This document shows, piece after piece, positions 1-9,109 of a stretch of DNA of 64,000 nucleotides. The position numbers and the translations under genes are program-made. The DNA is from Nocardiopsis sp. FR4 (GTDB lineage Bacteria > Actinomycetota > Actinomycetes > Streptosporangiales > Streptosporangiaceae). The stretch's first letter is position 1. Each line of letters starts with the position of its first letter. The stretch spans positions 249,240 to 313,239 of the forward strand of contig NZ_ML776454.1 of assembly GCF_009830945.1 (NCBI RefSeq), given 5' to 3'. The notes under the pieces were generated by a model. The model saw nothing but the letters and a program-made list of their open reading frames with translations. It had not been told where the DNA came from and searched no databases.

Positions 1-854
1 GCCTCGGCCACCTGTCCCGGTCGGCGGGGCGCGTCCTGGTACTCGGCCGCGGCCTCGGCGATCGCCTCCTCGGTGGCGATCAGGTCGCTCTCGGCCCGCA
101 CCAGCAGCGCCTCGGGGGACAGTTCGGAGTCGAGCGTGTACCACAGCTGGGCGGCGAAGTCGCGCTCGCCGAGGCGGGGGTCGGCGTGGGCGGCCTCCAG
201 CTCGCCGCGCAGCCAGGCCGCGTAGTCCTCCACGGCGGCCAGGGCGGCCTCGCGGGCCGGTTCCACCTGGGAGGCCGCGGAGGGCTCCCGCGCGGCCAGC
301 GCGGGCACGTCGGAGGCGAGCATGGCGCGGGCGCCCGCGGCCTGGGCCAGCGCGGTCTCCACGTGGACGCGGGACATGCCGGGGCCCTCGGACAGGCGTG
401 CTCGCGCGGTGGCGAGGTAGTCGGGCAGGGCCGCGCAGCGCGCGGCGACCGCCGCGAGGCGCTCGGGGAGGGGCAGGACGTCGCGTTCCAGGAGGGTGTG
501 CAGTGCCTCGCCGGGAGAGTACAGGAGCGGGTCCCAGGTGTGCGGGCGCAGCTCCGCGGTGTGCCACAGGTCGGCGCTGATCCGGGAGCGCAGGACCTCC
601 AGGTCGACCCGGTCCCCCTCGGGAAGGAGGTCGCCGTCGATCTCGTCCAGGGAGCCGAGGGCGTCGGTGAGCACGGCGACGCGCCGCACGTCGGCCTCGT
701 GCGAGTGGTCGGACAGGCGGGAGGCGCCCCGGGTGTCGCCCAGGTCCAGCGCCCACTCGGGGGCGTCCTGGAGCAGGGAGTCGAGCACGCGCTCGGCCAC
801 CTCGCGGAACCGCCGGGTCATGCTCCCCGGCTCGGGCTGGGAGGAAGAGCTCAT
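1..854 (-). CDS. DUF885 family protein, N-terminal part (runs off left edge)
   Basis: The frame is open from an ATG at 854 to the left edge, giving about 284 residues with no stop. The N-terminus (MSSSSQPEPGSMTRRFREVA) leads into a region with LDLGDTRGASRLSDHS, which resembles the start of DUF885 proteins. This family is thought to be related to zinc metallopeptidases, and the metal-binding part would lie beyond the edge. No signal peptide or membrane segment is visible. A downstream ATG (SMTRRF) is an alternative start. It lies downstream of the conservon on the same strand with a gap of about 100 bp, so it is probably independent. Family assignment is moderate because only half the protein is present. 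Confidence 0.7.
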   Translation of the reverse strand, partial: MSSSSQPEPGSMTRRFREVAERVLDSLLQDAPEWALDLGDTRGASRLSDHSHEADVRRVAVLTDALGSLDEIDGDLLPEGDRVDLEVLRSRISADLWHTAELRPHTWDPLLYSPGEALHTLLERDVLPLPERLAAVAARCAALPDYLATARARLSEGPGMSRVHVETALAQAAGARAMLASDVPALAAREPSAASQVEPAREAALAAVEDYAAWLRGELEAAHADPRLGERDFAAQLWYTLDSELSPEALLVRAESDLIATEEAIAEAAAEYQDAPRRPGQVAE

Positions 855-954
855 TGCGCCATGATGCCAGCACGGACGCCCGGTTCCCGCCTCGCGGGAA
901 CCGGGCCGTGCTCTGTGCGGGACCCCGGCCCGGGTGGCCCAGAAGTCGGCGCGG

Positions 955-1548
955 TCAGCGCCAGGAGTTCTGGCCGCCCGTGGAAGTGGGCTGTCCGGCG
1001 GCGCCCTCGGGGTCCCCCACCGTGATGGCGTGCTCGACGAGGGTGATGAGCGTCGACTTGGTGGACGCGCGGTCGCGTGCGTCCACCTGGACGATGGGGA
1101 TCTCGGGACTGAGGGTCAGGGCGTCCCGAACCTCGTCCGCGGCGTGCGGGTAGTAGCCGTCGAACCCGTTGATCGCCACGATGAAGGGCAGGCGCGCCTC
1201 CTCGAAGTAGTCGATCGCGGGGAAGCAGTCCGCGAGACGGCGGGTGTCCACCAGCACGACGGCACCGATCGCGCCCTTGACCAGGTCGTCCCACATGAAC
1301 CAGAACCGGTGCTGTCCGGGGGTGCCGAACAGGTACAGGATCAGGTCCGAGTCGAGGGAGACACGGCCGAAGTCCATGGCCACGGTGGTGGTCTGCTTGT
1401 CCGGCGTCTTGGCGAGGTCGTCGACCCCGACGCTGGCGCTGGTCATGACCGCCTCGGTGGTCAGCGGCACGATCTCGGAGACGGAGCCAACGAATGTCGT
1501 CTTCCCGACACCGAAGCCCCCGGCGACGACGATCTTGACCGACGTCAT
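955..1548 (-). CDS. cvnD: Conservon small GTPase CvnD
   Basis: This 197-residue protein is a Ras-like small GTPase of the bacterial conservon type. The P-loop GGFGVGKTT begins near residue 9 and a DxxG-region equivalent reads FGTPGQHRF. The family usually has an NxxD specificity motif; here AINGFDGYY sits at that place. The ATG at 1548 is chosen because the P-loop follows at once, as in other CvnD proteins. An in-frame extension upstream would overlap cvnC and looks non-native. CvnD is the last gene of a four-gene set (kinase, roadblock, DUF742, GTPase). In Streptomyces these form a membrane-associated complex likened to eukaryotic G-protein-coupled signalling. The gap to cvnC is 34 bp, so co-transcription is likely. 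Confidence 0.93.
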   Translation of the reverse strand: MTSVKIVVAGGFGVGKTTFVGSVSEIVPLTTEAVMTSASVGVDDLAKTPDKQTTTVAMDFGRVSLDSDLILYLFGTPGQHRFWFMWDDLVKGAIGAVVLVDTRRLADCFPAIDYFEEARLPFIVAINGFDGYYPHAADEVRDALTLSPEIPIVQVDARDRASTKSTLITLVEHAITVGDPEGAAGQPTSTGGQNSWR

Positions 1549-1582
1549 CGCGTTCCCCCCAGCACCGCCTTCCTCGGCTGGG

Positions 1583-2077
1583 CTAGAGCTTGCGAAGTCC
1601 ACTGAGCACCCTTTCAAGCAGGTTGGTGTTGGGGCGGGCGTCGTTGTTGAGCGAGGACCTGATCTGGACCAGTCCCTGCTCGGACATGTCCGCCACAAGC
1701 ACCCGCGCCACGCCGAGCGGCATCCGCAACAGCGCGGAGATCTCCGCCACGGAACGCCATTCCCGGCACAGGTCGCTGATCGCCTGCCATTCGGGCGTCA
1801 GCGTCCCAGACTCGTTGCGGGCCGCCGCGGTGGCCGAGATCAGAGCCTCCAGGGGAAGCTGTGACTTCGGTTTGGTGCGGCCCTTGGTCACCGCGTAGGG
1901 GCGGACCAGCGAACTGGGCGCGCTCCCTGCGGCGGGTCGTTGTTCATACGGTTGTTGGATAGGTCGAGGAACATCTCCGCCGCCCGGAACCGCCGGCATT
2001 CCCCCCGTGGGGGGACCGCTCGGCTGTTGTCCGAACCACGAGGCGCTCCCGGCATCTCTACTGTGAGGTGCCACCAC
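1583..2077 (-). CDS. cvnC: DUF742 conservon protein CvnC
   Basis: The product has 163-164 residues. A Pro/Gly/Gln-rich N-terminal third (about 1-55) is followed by the DUF742 winged-helix-like domain, including SLVRPYAVTKGRTKPK, LPLEALISAT and MPLGVARVLVADM. Two GTG codons stand in tandem at 2077 and 2074. AGGAGG lies only 2 nt before the first but 5 nt before the second, so 2074 is the better start. In conservons CvnC works with the roadblock protein and GTPase downstream of the sensor kinase; its exact role is not settled. The gap to cvnB is 20 bp. Confidence 0.92.
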   Translation of the reverse strand: MVAPHSRDAGSASWFGQQPSGPPTGGMPAVPGGGDVPRPIQQPYEQRPAAGSAPSSLVRPYAVTKGRTKPKSQLPLEALISATAAARNESGTLTPEWQAISDLCREWRSVAEISALLRMPLGVARVLVADMSEQGLVQIRSSLNNDARPNTNLLERVLSGLRKL

Positions 2078-2097
2078 TTCCTCCTGTCGGTGGTGGT

Positions 2098-2499
2098 TCA
2101 GTGGATTCCCGAGGTGCGCGCCGTTGGTGTCAGCGCCCGCCCCGCCCGCTCGACGAGCAGGGTCATCTCGTACGCGACCAGACCCAGGTCGCTCTCCGCC
2201 GCCGCCAGGACCGCGAGGCAGGAGCCGTCACTGATGGCCATGATGAGCATCAGCCCCCGCTCCATCTCCACGACGGTCTGGGCGACCGCGCCACCTTCGA
2301 ACACCCGTGCCGCGCCCTGCGTCAGGCTCGACAGGCCGGAGGCGATCGCCGCCAGCTGGTCGGCCCGGTCAGCCGGGAAACCCGCGGACGAGGCCAACGG
2401 AAGGCCGTCAGAGGAGACGACGATCGCGTGGGCGACATCGGGGACCCGGTCGGCAAAGTCAGTGATCAACCAGTTGAGTTCATTCACCTGTCGACTCAT
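2098..2499 (-). CDS. cvnB: Roadblock/LC7 domain protein CvnB
   Basis: This 133-residue protein consists of one roadblock/LC7 domain (MglB-like). Typical elements are NWLITDFADRVPDVAHAIVV, SSDGLPLASS and the amphipathic segments through AISDGSCLAVLA. Roadblock proteins usually dimerise and control the nucleotide state of a partner GTPase, here expected to be CvnD. It is the second gene of the conservon. There is a 232-bp spacer to the kinase gene upstream, longer than the other spacers of the set. Length and sequence are ordinary for CvnB. Confidence 0.94.
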   Translation of the reverse strand: MSRQVNELNWLITDFADRVPDVAHAIVVSSDGLPLASSAGFPADRADQLAAIASGLSSLTQGAARVFEGGAVAQTVVEMERGLMLIMAISDGSCLAVLAAAESDLGLVAYEMTLLVERAGRALTPTARTSGIH

Positions 2500-2731
2500 C
2501 TGATCTCCTGTCCAAATTCGCCGGCTGGTCTGTGGGCACTGCTACCGCCGGCACAGCATGTGACAGCACTGCCTCTACGAGCTGCCCGGTCCCTCCCGCG
2601 GGGGTGACCGGGAGACTGGTGTTCTGCTCTCGTCAAGCTACGGGTGTGGCGCGTCCGAGAAGCTCGGTTGATGCTATTGCATCCGGCGCCCGTGAATAAG
2701 GGGGACCCCGTCCCGCCAGTCGTCACCGGGG

Positions 2732-5700
2732 TCATCCCTCGCCTTCGCCCAGTCGGTTGCGTCCCTCGCGGACGCCCTTCTGGAAACCGGAGAAACGGTT
2801 GCGGACGCGGTCCGCGCTGCGGGTGGGCATCTGCTTGAAGTTCTCCGGCTTGGGCGCCGTCCCCGGAACAAGGTTTGCCTTGGGAACGCGTTTTGGCAAG
2901 CCCGAGGTGGTCAGTCCGCCCGCCAGCGGCTCGGCCGCGGTGCGGGCGGCCTTCCAGCCGCGGTCGGCCGCCGAGGTCCACTCCTGCTCCGAGCGCGCGC
3001 CCGGCTGGGAGCCGCTCTGCGCGGGGCGCGGGCTCTGCTCCGCCTTCGGGCGCTGGCCCTGGTCCGGGGAGACCTGCTGGATCGGACCGGTCTCGGTGGT
3101 GTCCACCGTGGGTCCGCCGGTGCGGCGCTTGAACCAGTTGGACTCGATCGCGTCGAAGATCGGCAGCGAGTCGCCGTCCTCGCCCGCCGGGGTCGGCGGG
3201 ACGACCGTGTTGTTCGGTCCCTGGGCCCCACCGTAGCGGCGGGAGAGGTAGGCGGTCGAGCCGTACCCCTCGCGGGAGTCGGACTGGCCGCCGGTGCGCC
3301 AGCTGCCGGTGTCGGATGACGAGGGGGCCTGCGGGGCCGGGGGGGTGTTCCAGTCCGAGGAGACGGCCGGGAAGGTCTCGGTGTCCTCCCTGCGGGCCGG
3401 AGCCGCCGGGCGCTCGTGCGAGCCGGTGGTGTCCCTGCGGAACAGGTCGCCGGACCCGCTGTCGGCGGGGGCCCCGCCGGAGTTTTCGGCGGCACCCGGG
3501 CGCGTGCCGCCGAAGGCGTCGTAGGAGTCGGTCGCCCCCACCGGGCGGCGGAAGGCGCCGGTGTCGGTGGCGGGTCGGCGGAACGAGCCGGTGTCGGAGG
3601 GCCGGCTGAAGGACCCGGTGTCGGAGGCACGGCCCACCGAGGAGCCGTCGCCGAAGGAGGTGTCGCCGCCCGCGTCGGAGCGGGGGGCCGGGTCGAAGAG
3701 GCTGCGGCCGGTGCTCTCCGGCTGCGGCTGCTCGTCCTCGGGGACCTCGTAGGGGTCGATGACCGGGCGGCCGTTGGCGCCGGCGGCGCCGCTGGTGGTC
3801 CCGGCGCCCTTGGAGGTGTCCCAGACCGACCCCGAGTCCTCGGAGGTCTTCCACAGGTCCTGGCCGCTGGGCGGGTGCTCATCGGTCCGGGCGGAGCCGG
3901 GCTGGCGCTTGGGCAGTCCGCCCAGGTCGCCGGGGCCGGTTCCGGCCTCCTGGCTCTGCCAGGGGTCGCCGGGCTCGGCGGCGGCCGGGGTGGAGGCGAA
4001 GGCGGCCTCGGCGTCGGCGTAGGTGTTGGGCGCGCCCGAGGTGAGCTCGGGGCGGTCGGCGCCGCCCAGGGAGTGCTGGCCCTCGACCGGGGTGATCAGC
4101 AGGTCCGGCGGGAAGATGACGCGCGCGGTGGTTCCGCCGCCGTGCGCCTCCTCCAGACGGAGCTTGACGCCGTGGCGGTGGGCCAGGCGCGAGACCACGA
4201 ACAGGCCCATGCGGCGCGAGACCGCGACGTCGATGTGCGGCGGTGCGGCCAGGCGGGCGTTGATCGCCGCCAGGTCCTCGGCCGCCATGCCGATACCGCT
4301 GTCGGTGACGTCGACCTGGACGCCGCCGTTGTCGAGGGTCTTGGCACTGACCAGGACCTCGGTGTCGTGGGGGGAGAAGGAGGTGGCGTTCTCCACCAGC
4401 TCGGCGACGAGGTGGATGACGTCGTTGACCGGGCGTCCGAGCACCGAGATGTGGGAGGGGGCGCGCACGTTGACGCGCTCGTACTGCTCGACCTCGGAGA
4501 CGGCGCCGCGCAGGACGTCGACCAGCGGGACGGGCTGGGCCCACTTGCGGGTGTTGTCCTGGCCGGACAGGACCAGCAGGTTCTCGTTGTTGCGGCGCAT
4601 GCGCGTGGCGAGGTGGTCCAGCTGGAACAGGTCGGAGAGGCGGTCGGAGTCCTGCTCGGACTGCTCCAGACCGTCGATGAGGCGCAGCTGCCGCTCCACC
4701 AGGGTCTGGCTTCGGCGGGACAGGTTGACGAACATCGCGTTGACGTTGCTGCGCAGGGCGGCCTCGTCGGAGGCCAGGGTCAGGGCCACGCGGTGGACGT
4801 CGTCGAAGGCCCGGGCCACCTCTCCGATCTCGTCGTTGGTGTCGACCTCGATCGGGGTGACCTTGACGTTCTCGGGAACGGTCCCGGCCTCCTGCATCCG
4901 GTTGATCGCGTCGGGCAGGTCGCGTTCGGCCACCCGGCGGGCGCCGTCCTCCAGGGTGCGCAGCGGGCGCACCAGGGAGCGGACCACGAGGGAGGTCAGG
5001 ACGAAGACCGCCAGGAGGACGGCCGCGACGACGACGAGGTCCATGAGGGCTCGGCCCATGGCCGCGTCGCGCAGCTCGTTGGCCTCGTCGGCGATGCCCT
5101 GGGCGATGCCCTCCTCGACCGTCTGGAGGCGGTCCAGTGCGGCGTCGGCGATGCCGCGGTAGGCCTCGGGACCGTCGTTGTCGGTCACACCGGTGAGGTC
5201 GTCGCCCCGGTCGGCGCGGTACATGACGCGCATACGCATCGTGGAGACCTGGCTGACCTCCAGACCGGTGAAGTTGTCGTCGAAGATCTTGCGCTGCTCC
5301 TCCGACGCCGCCTGGGCGAAGTTGGAGATCTCGTTCTCGTAGCGGGCTCGGCTGGAGTCGATGGCCTCGGCGATACCGCCGGTCATGGTGTTGCGGACCA
5401 GCGAGTGGCTCATCAGCGCGGTCTCGTAGGAGAGCTGGTCGCGCGCGTTGGACAGCGCGGTGAGCGTGCGGACGCTCTCGCGCAGTTCGGTGTCGCCGGT
5501 CTCGTCCGCGATCGTCTGGTTGAACTCGGCGAGGGAACGCGAGATCGTCCGGTACTTGGTGACCACGGGAAGAACGGTGATGCGGGTCTCGTCGACCTCG
5601 GTCCTCAGGGACTCCAGCGTGGAGATCTGGCTGCGCATGCTGGACAGGCGGGTGGAGGCGTTGCCCTCCACCTCGCCCAGGTCGTCGAGCCGGGCGGTGA

Positions 5701-6103
5701 GGGTCTGCTGCAGGTCGCGCGAGGCGTTGCGCTCCTCCTCCATCTGCTGGCGCAGCTCGTCCGAGCGCCGGGCGGGGTCGGCGTTGTCGGAGATGTAGAT
5801 CGCGCTGGCGGACCGCTCACGGCCCAGCTGGTTGGCCAGCTGCACGATGAGCACGCCCACCTCGGCGCGGTCCTGGATGTGGTCGTGGGTGACGGTGGAG
5901 ACCGCCGCCTCGTAGACCCTCAGACCGCCGAGCGCGAGCGCGACGGCGGTGGGGATGACGATGAGGGCCACCAGTCGGGAGCGCACCCGCCAGTTACGTG
6001 GCCGCCACCAGTCGGCTCTGCGCTTGGGCGTGGCATCGGCATGTTCGGCCTGCGCTGCCTCGCTCTGCGCGCTGGCCCCGTTTTTCGTCGCTCGTGTCGA
6101 CAC
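2732..6103 (-). CDS. cvnA: Conservon sensor histidine kinase CvnA with long disordered tail
   Basis: About 1123 residues. The order is a cytosolic N-terminus, TM1 (about 44-66), a helical extracellular region resembling the nitrate/nitrite-sensing (NIT) domain (about 70-350), TM2 (about 354-374), a HAMP-like segment (376-430), a dimerisation region with the candidate phospho-acceptor in LDHLATRMRR, and a HATPase domain. The ATPase has an N-box (LVAELVENATSFSP, about 566) and a G-box (VTDSGIGM, about 601). From about 670 to the end there is a low-complexity tail of some 450 residues with degenerate DTGSFRRP-like repeats. GTG at 6103 is preferred over a TTG 12 bp upstream because GAGGGT lies 5 nt before it. 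It heads the cvnABCD set. Confidence 0.93.
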   Translation of the reverse strand: MSTRATKNGASAQSEAAQAEHADATPKRRADWWRPRNWRVRSRLVALIVIPTAVALALGGLRVYEAAVSTVTHDHIQDRAEVGVLIVQLANQLGRERSASAIYISDNADPARRSDELRQQMEEERNASRDLQQTLTARLDDLGEVEGNASTRLSSMRSQISTLESLRTEVDETRITVLPVVTKYRTISRSLAEFNQTIADETGDTELRESVRTLTALSNARDQLSYETALMSHSLVRNTMTGGIAEAIDSSRARYENEISNFAQAASEEQRKIFDDNFTGLEVSQVSTMRMRVMYRADRGDDLTGVTDNDGPEAYRGIADAALDRLQTVEEGIAQGIADEANELRDAAMGRALMDLVVVAAVLLAVFVLTSLVVRSLVRPLRTLEDGARRVAERDLPDAINRMQEAGTVPENVKVTPIEVDTNDEIGEVARAFDDVHRVALTLASDEAALRSNVNAMFVNLSRRSQTLVERQLRLIDGLEQSEQDSDRLSDLFQLDHLATRMRRNNENLLVLSGQDNTRKWAQPVPLVDVLRGAVSEVEQYERVNVRAPSHISVLGRPVNDVIHLVAELVENATSFSPHDTEVLVSAKTLDNGGVQVDVTDSGIGMAAEDLAAINARLAAPPHIDVAVSRRMGLFVVSRLAHRHGVKLRLEEAHGGGTTARVIFPPDLLITPVEGQHSLGGADRPELTSGAPNTYADAEAAFASTPAAAEPGDPWQSQEAGTGPGDLGGLPKRQPGSARTDEHPPSGQDLWKTSEDSGSVWDTSKGAGTTSGAAGANGRPVIDPYEVPEDEQPQPESTGRSLFDPAPRSDAGGDTSFGDGSSVGRASDTGSFSRPSDTGSFRRPATDTGAFRRPVGATDSYDAFGGTRPGAAENSGGAPADSGSGDLFRRDTTGSHERPAAPARREDTETFPAVSSDWNTPPAPQAPSSSDTGSWRTGGQSDSREGYGSTAYLSRRYGGAQGPNNTVVPPTPAGEDGDSLPIFDAIESNWFKRRTGGPTVDTTETGPIQQVSPDQGQRPKAEQSPRPAQSGSQPGARSEQEWTSAADRGWKAARTAAEPLAGGLTTSGLPKRVPKANLVPGTAPKPENFKQMPTRSADRVRNRFSGFQKGVREGRNRLGEGEG

Positions 6104-6577
6104 GGACCCTCGCAACCTTTCGTGTCACCGCTTCGAGCGGCTGGTAGGACCCCAGGGGCCGACCGCTCCGACCGAAGCACCTTCGGGGAAACCGGTAGGG
6201 ACCACGTGGACCACCGAACCGGGAGCGGTGGGGAATGTGGGGAGATGTGAAGACTGTCCGCCGGACTCGCCTGGGAGGAGAGGAGCCGCACACCCGGACA
6301 CTTCCATGTGGGTGCGCGTGCGGTGGATAGCGTACCAATGGGCGCGAAGGGCTCGCTTCGGCGATTTGACGGCGTTCGGCAAGATCATCTTCGGCCACCC
6401 ATGCTCATAGTGCCCGCAACCCCGGCATTATGACCAATCCTCCTGGTCAGAAGCAGGGACCGAAACCCCAGGGGCAACGAGGTAACTTTTTGGACACACC
6501 GCCAGCTTCCCCGCCAACACCGCCTCGACATGACATCGTGACAAGACGTATACGCAGGTCCCGGGGAGGAAGCGGAA
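6104..6577. other. Intergenic region between divergent cvnA and the M15 peptidase gene
   Basis: This 474-bp stretch separates two divergent genes and must hold both promoters. It is AT-richer than its surroundings near 6330-6440 and 6485-6550. I see no reliable -35/-10 pair and no riboswitch signature. The short frames in it lack a ribosome-binding site and have atypical codon use. Confidence 0.5.
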
Positions 6578-7855
6578 ATGCGTCCCTCGTCATGTCCTGG
6601 TTCGAACACGTTCCGTAGCACATCACGCGCGAAGGGTCCTCAACAGGAAAGAATCCGGGGCACCTCCAGGTGGCCCTTTTCGGTCAGTGCCGCGCTTCCG
6701 GTGGGTATCGCCGTCCTCCTGGCCCTGTCGACCGCAGCGCCCGGGGGCGCGGACGACTCCGCTCCCCCGGTGGAGGCCGCGCTGGGCGACGTGCGGGTGG
6801 AGCTGGCCCTGCTCCGCGCGGACATGGAGGCCCTCCGCGAGGAGGCGTCGGCCAAGATCGAGCGCTACGAGGCCGCGCGGGAGCGGTTGGCGGAGCTCAC
6901 CGAGCGCAGGAAGGCCGCCGAGCGGCGCGCGGACATGGCCGAGGAACGCGGCCGGGCGGCGCGACTGGCGGCGGCCCGCCAGGCGGCGACCGCCTACAAG
7001 GGCGGTGACCTGGGCATGGTGAACGCCTGGACCGGCCCCGAGGGGCCTTCCGGGATGCTGGAGCGCGGAGCGTACCTGACCCTGCTGGCCGGGCACCGCG
7101 AGGCCGACATGGGGCGCGCCGAGGCCGCGCGGGTGGCCACGGGCACCCTCGCCGGGATAGCCGAGACCGCCGAGCGGGAGCAGGCCGAAGCGGTCGAGGC
7201 CGCGGAGGCCGCGCGGGAGGAGGCCGTGCTGGCCGTCGCCGACCAGGAGGCGGCGGTCGAGGAGCTGCTGGAGGAGCAGACGCGCCTGGAGGCGCGGCTG
7301 GCCGAGGTCCGCGACGCCGAGGCCGAGGAGAAGCGGCGCGAGGAGGCGCTGCGCGGGGCGCGCGCGGCGGCCTCCCCCGCCGGGGACGACCGCGGCGGGT
7401 CGGAGGGCGACGGGCCGCAGCCCGCGCGGGACCCCGGCGCCCGGTGCGGGGGCGGGAACATCACCGCCCACGCCAACGGGCACATCCCGCAGTCGCTGCT
7501 GTGTCCCCTGCCGCAGACGGGCGAGTGGCTGCGGGCCGACGCGGCCGCGGCCTTCATCGAGCTCGACGGCGCCTACCGCCAGGCGTTCGGACGGCCGATG
7601 TGCGTGGCCGACTCCTACCGCCCCTACCACGAACAGGTGCGCCTGTTCCAGGAGATGCTGCCCGGCATGGCCGCCCGTCCCGGGACCAGCCAGCACGGGT
7701 TGGGCGTGGCCGTGGACCTGTGCGGCGGGGTGAACTGGCTGGGCAGCGCCGAGCACGAGTGGATGCTGGCCAACGCCCCCCGCTACGGCTGGGACAACCC
7801 GGCCTGGGCCCGGGGCGGCTTCGAGCCCTGGCACTGGGAGTTCACCGGCCGGTGA
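6578..7855 (+). CDS. Secreted coiled-coil M15 peptidase (VanY-like D-Ala-D-Ala carboxypeptidase)
   Basis: This 425-residue protein has a basic N-terminus and a signal/anchor segment at about 33-56 (ALPVGIAVLLALSTAAPGGA). A long Ala/Glu/Arg coiled coil runs over about 65-270. The C-terminal peptidase M15/VanY domain covers about 290-425. Zinc and catalytic motifs are visible: SQHGLGVAVDL near 370 matches the SxHxxGxAxD signature, and EPWHWEF near 417 carries the second His pair. The start is fixed by GGAGG 8 nt before the ATG. A role in trimming peptidoglycan stem peptides outside the membrane is inferred. The architecture matches the gene at 14077. It is transcribed alone, divergently from the conservon. 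Confidence 0.88.
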   Translation: MRPSSCPGSNTFRSTSRAKGPQQERIRGTSRWPFSVSAALPVGIAVLLALSTAAPGGADDSAPPVEAALGDVRVELALLRADMEALREEASAKIERYEAARERLAELTERRKAAERRADMAEERGRAARLAAARQAATAYKGGDLGMVNAWTGPEGPSGMLERGAYLTLLAGHREADMGRAEAARVATGTLAGIAETAEREQAEAVEAAEAAREEAVLAVADQEAAVEELLEEQTRLEARLAEVRDAEAEEKRREEALRGARAAASPAGDDRGGSEGDGPQPARDPGARCGGGNITAHANGHIPQSLLCPLPQTGEWLRADAAAAFIELDGAYRQAFGRPMCVADSYRPYHEQVRLFQEMLPGMAARPGTSQHGLGVAVDLCGGVNWLGSAEHEWMLANAPRYGWDNPAWARGGFEPWHWEFTGR

Positions 7856-8016
7856 GCGGTCGGGGCGCCAGACCTCACCGCGGGGGCGGAGCCCATCGGA
7901 AATCGAATCCCGTAAGTCACACCGGTAACAGCTTCGGCTGGACCATAAGTTCGCCCAGGCCGCAGGGCGTGTGTCCTCGGACGGTGCTCCGCTCGCCCGC
8001 CGCCCCGGCGGTGGGG

Positions 8017-8682
8017 TCAGACCTGCGAGCCGACCCGGACCTCGAAGGTGCCCAGGACGCCGGCGTCGACGAAGAGCTCGTCGTGGGGCTCCAGGGGCGG
8101 GGTGGCCACCGGCAGCAGCGCCCGTACGCTTCCGGGCCCGGAGGCCAGCCACGCGTGGTGCGGATCGACCAGTCCCCGGCCCAGCTCGCGCTCCTCCGCC
8201 CAGGCGCTCAGGCCCAGCCGCTCCCCCGCGATCTCGTCGGCGGTGGCCAGCACGGGGCCCAGGCTCAGCAGCACGGGCTGGCCCGCGGCGTCCAGCCAGA
8301 GGCAGGCGGGGGTGTAGGCGCTCGCCGCCCCCGCGGCCCCGGCCACGGCCGCCGCGCCCACCCGGGCCGAGCGGGCCCCCGCGGGCACGGCGTCGTCCAC
8401 GCCGCACACCAGCTCGGGGTGCACGTACCACTCCTCGTCGCCCGCGCGCACCGGGACCGGGCCCGCCGGAAGCACGGGGGCGCACATGCGCGCCTCGGGC
8501 TCGACGATGATCTCGACCGGCGCCTCGACCGCGCGCCCGTGGGCGGCGGCCAGCGCCCCCTCCCCCGCCGCCAGCAGGTCGGCGAGGCGTTCGGGGCCGG
8601 GGCTGCCCAGCACGTCGCCGTCGTCCAGCACCCCGGCGCGCTCACTGCCGCCGCTCGGCGACAGGTAGGTCACCCAGCGCAT
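8017..8682 (-). CDS. Degenerate fumarylacetoacetate hydrolase-fold protein
   Basis: This 221-residue protein starts MRWVTYLSPSGGSERAGVLD and continues with a segment ending LADLLAAGEGAL, like the N-terminal domain of fumarylacetoacetate hydrolase (FAH) family members. APVLPAGPVPVRAGDEEWY and SLGPVLATADEI fit the core of the fold. The acidic E-x-E metal-binding cluster expected in active members is not evident, so it may be non-catalytic. ATG at 8682 is preferred over a GTG 18 bp upstream because AAGGAG lies 6 nt before it. It is 60 bp downstream of a small Cys-rich gene on the same strand, so the two may be one transcript. Substrate unknown. Confidence 0.62.
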   Translation of the reverse strand: MRWVTYLSPSGGSERAGVLDDGDVLGSPGPERLADLLAAGEGALAAAHGRAVEAPVEIIVEPEARMCAPVLPAGPVPVRAGDEEWYVHPELVCGVDDAVPAGARSARVGAAAVAGAAGAASAYTPACLWLDAAGQPVLLSLGPVLATADEIAGERLGLSAWAEERELGRGLVDPHHAWLASGPGSVRALLPVATPPLEPHDELFVDAGVLGTFEVRVGSQV

Positions 8683-8742
8683 CCACGTCTCCTTGTCCAC
8701 CGCGGGAGGGGGAACGCCCCCCGCTGCGCGCGACGTCGCCGC

Positions 8743-8967
8743 TCAGCGGGCCGCGGTCGGGCTGTGTTCCTTGCCGGTGCCCGCGCACCCGCGGCAGGGC
8801 TCGTCGATCCGCACCCAGACGATCACTCCGCTGCCGTCCCGGTGCGGTCTCTCCGGCCGCCACCAGCCCGTTCCGGAACAGAACCGGCAGTCCACTCCGT
8901 CCTGCTCACACCATCCGCACGAGGAAATCGCACACCGGGTGTGTGTCGGTTCCCGCATCGGGTCCAT
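8743..8967 (-). CDS. Small Cys-rich protein with DnaJ-type CxxCxGxG motifs
   Basis: The 74-residue protein contains CGWCEQDG and two zinc-finger-like repeats, CRFCSGTGWW and CRGCAGTGKEH, which match the CxxCxGxG module of DnaJ proteins. Its Cys pairs could bind one zinc ion. ATG at 8967 is chosen because GGGAG lies 4 nt before it; an in-frame GTG at 9018 would add 17 residues. It has no membrane segment and no J domain. The neighbour 60 bp downstream is the FAH-like gene. I do not recognise a characterised homologue. Coding status rests on the conserved spacing of the Cys pairs and the ribosome-binding site. Confidence 0.6.
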   Translation of the reverse strand: MDPMREPTHTRCAISSCGWCEQDGVDCRFCSGTGWWRPERPHRDGSGVIVWVRIDEPCRGCAGTGKEHSPTAAR

Positions 8968-9109
8968 GCGCTCCCACCGTCTCCCGCGAAATCGCGACCA
9001 GCCTTGCACACGGTGCACGTGCGCGTCCAGCCGGGCGAACGCGTCGAAGCGGGTCAGAGCGTACTCGCCCTCCCGGGAGGGGCCGCCGTGCCCCGCCGGA
9101 GCCGTCGGC

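Noticed and set aside
3540..3620. Short tandem repeats inside cvnA considered as a non-coding or CRISPR-like array
   Set aside because: The repeats are in phase with the reading frame and encode the DTGSFRRP-type tail; there are no spacers.
3416..6250. A 944-codon frame on the plus strand opposite cvnA
   Set aside because: It is the GC-skew shadow of the kinase gene: Gly/Val/Ala-rich nonsense without domains, while the minus strand carries clear kinase motifs.
6400..6577. Cyclic-di-AMP riboswitch upstream of the M15 peptidase gene
   Set aside because: Such riboswitches often precede actinobacterial wall hydrolases, but the conserved core sequences could not be found here or before the gene at 14077.
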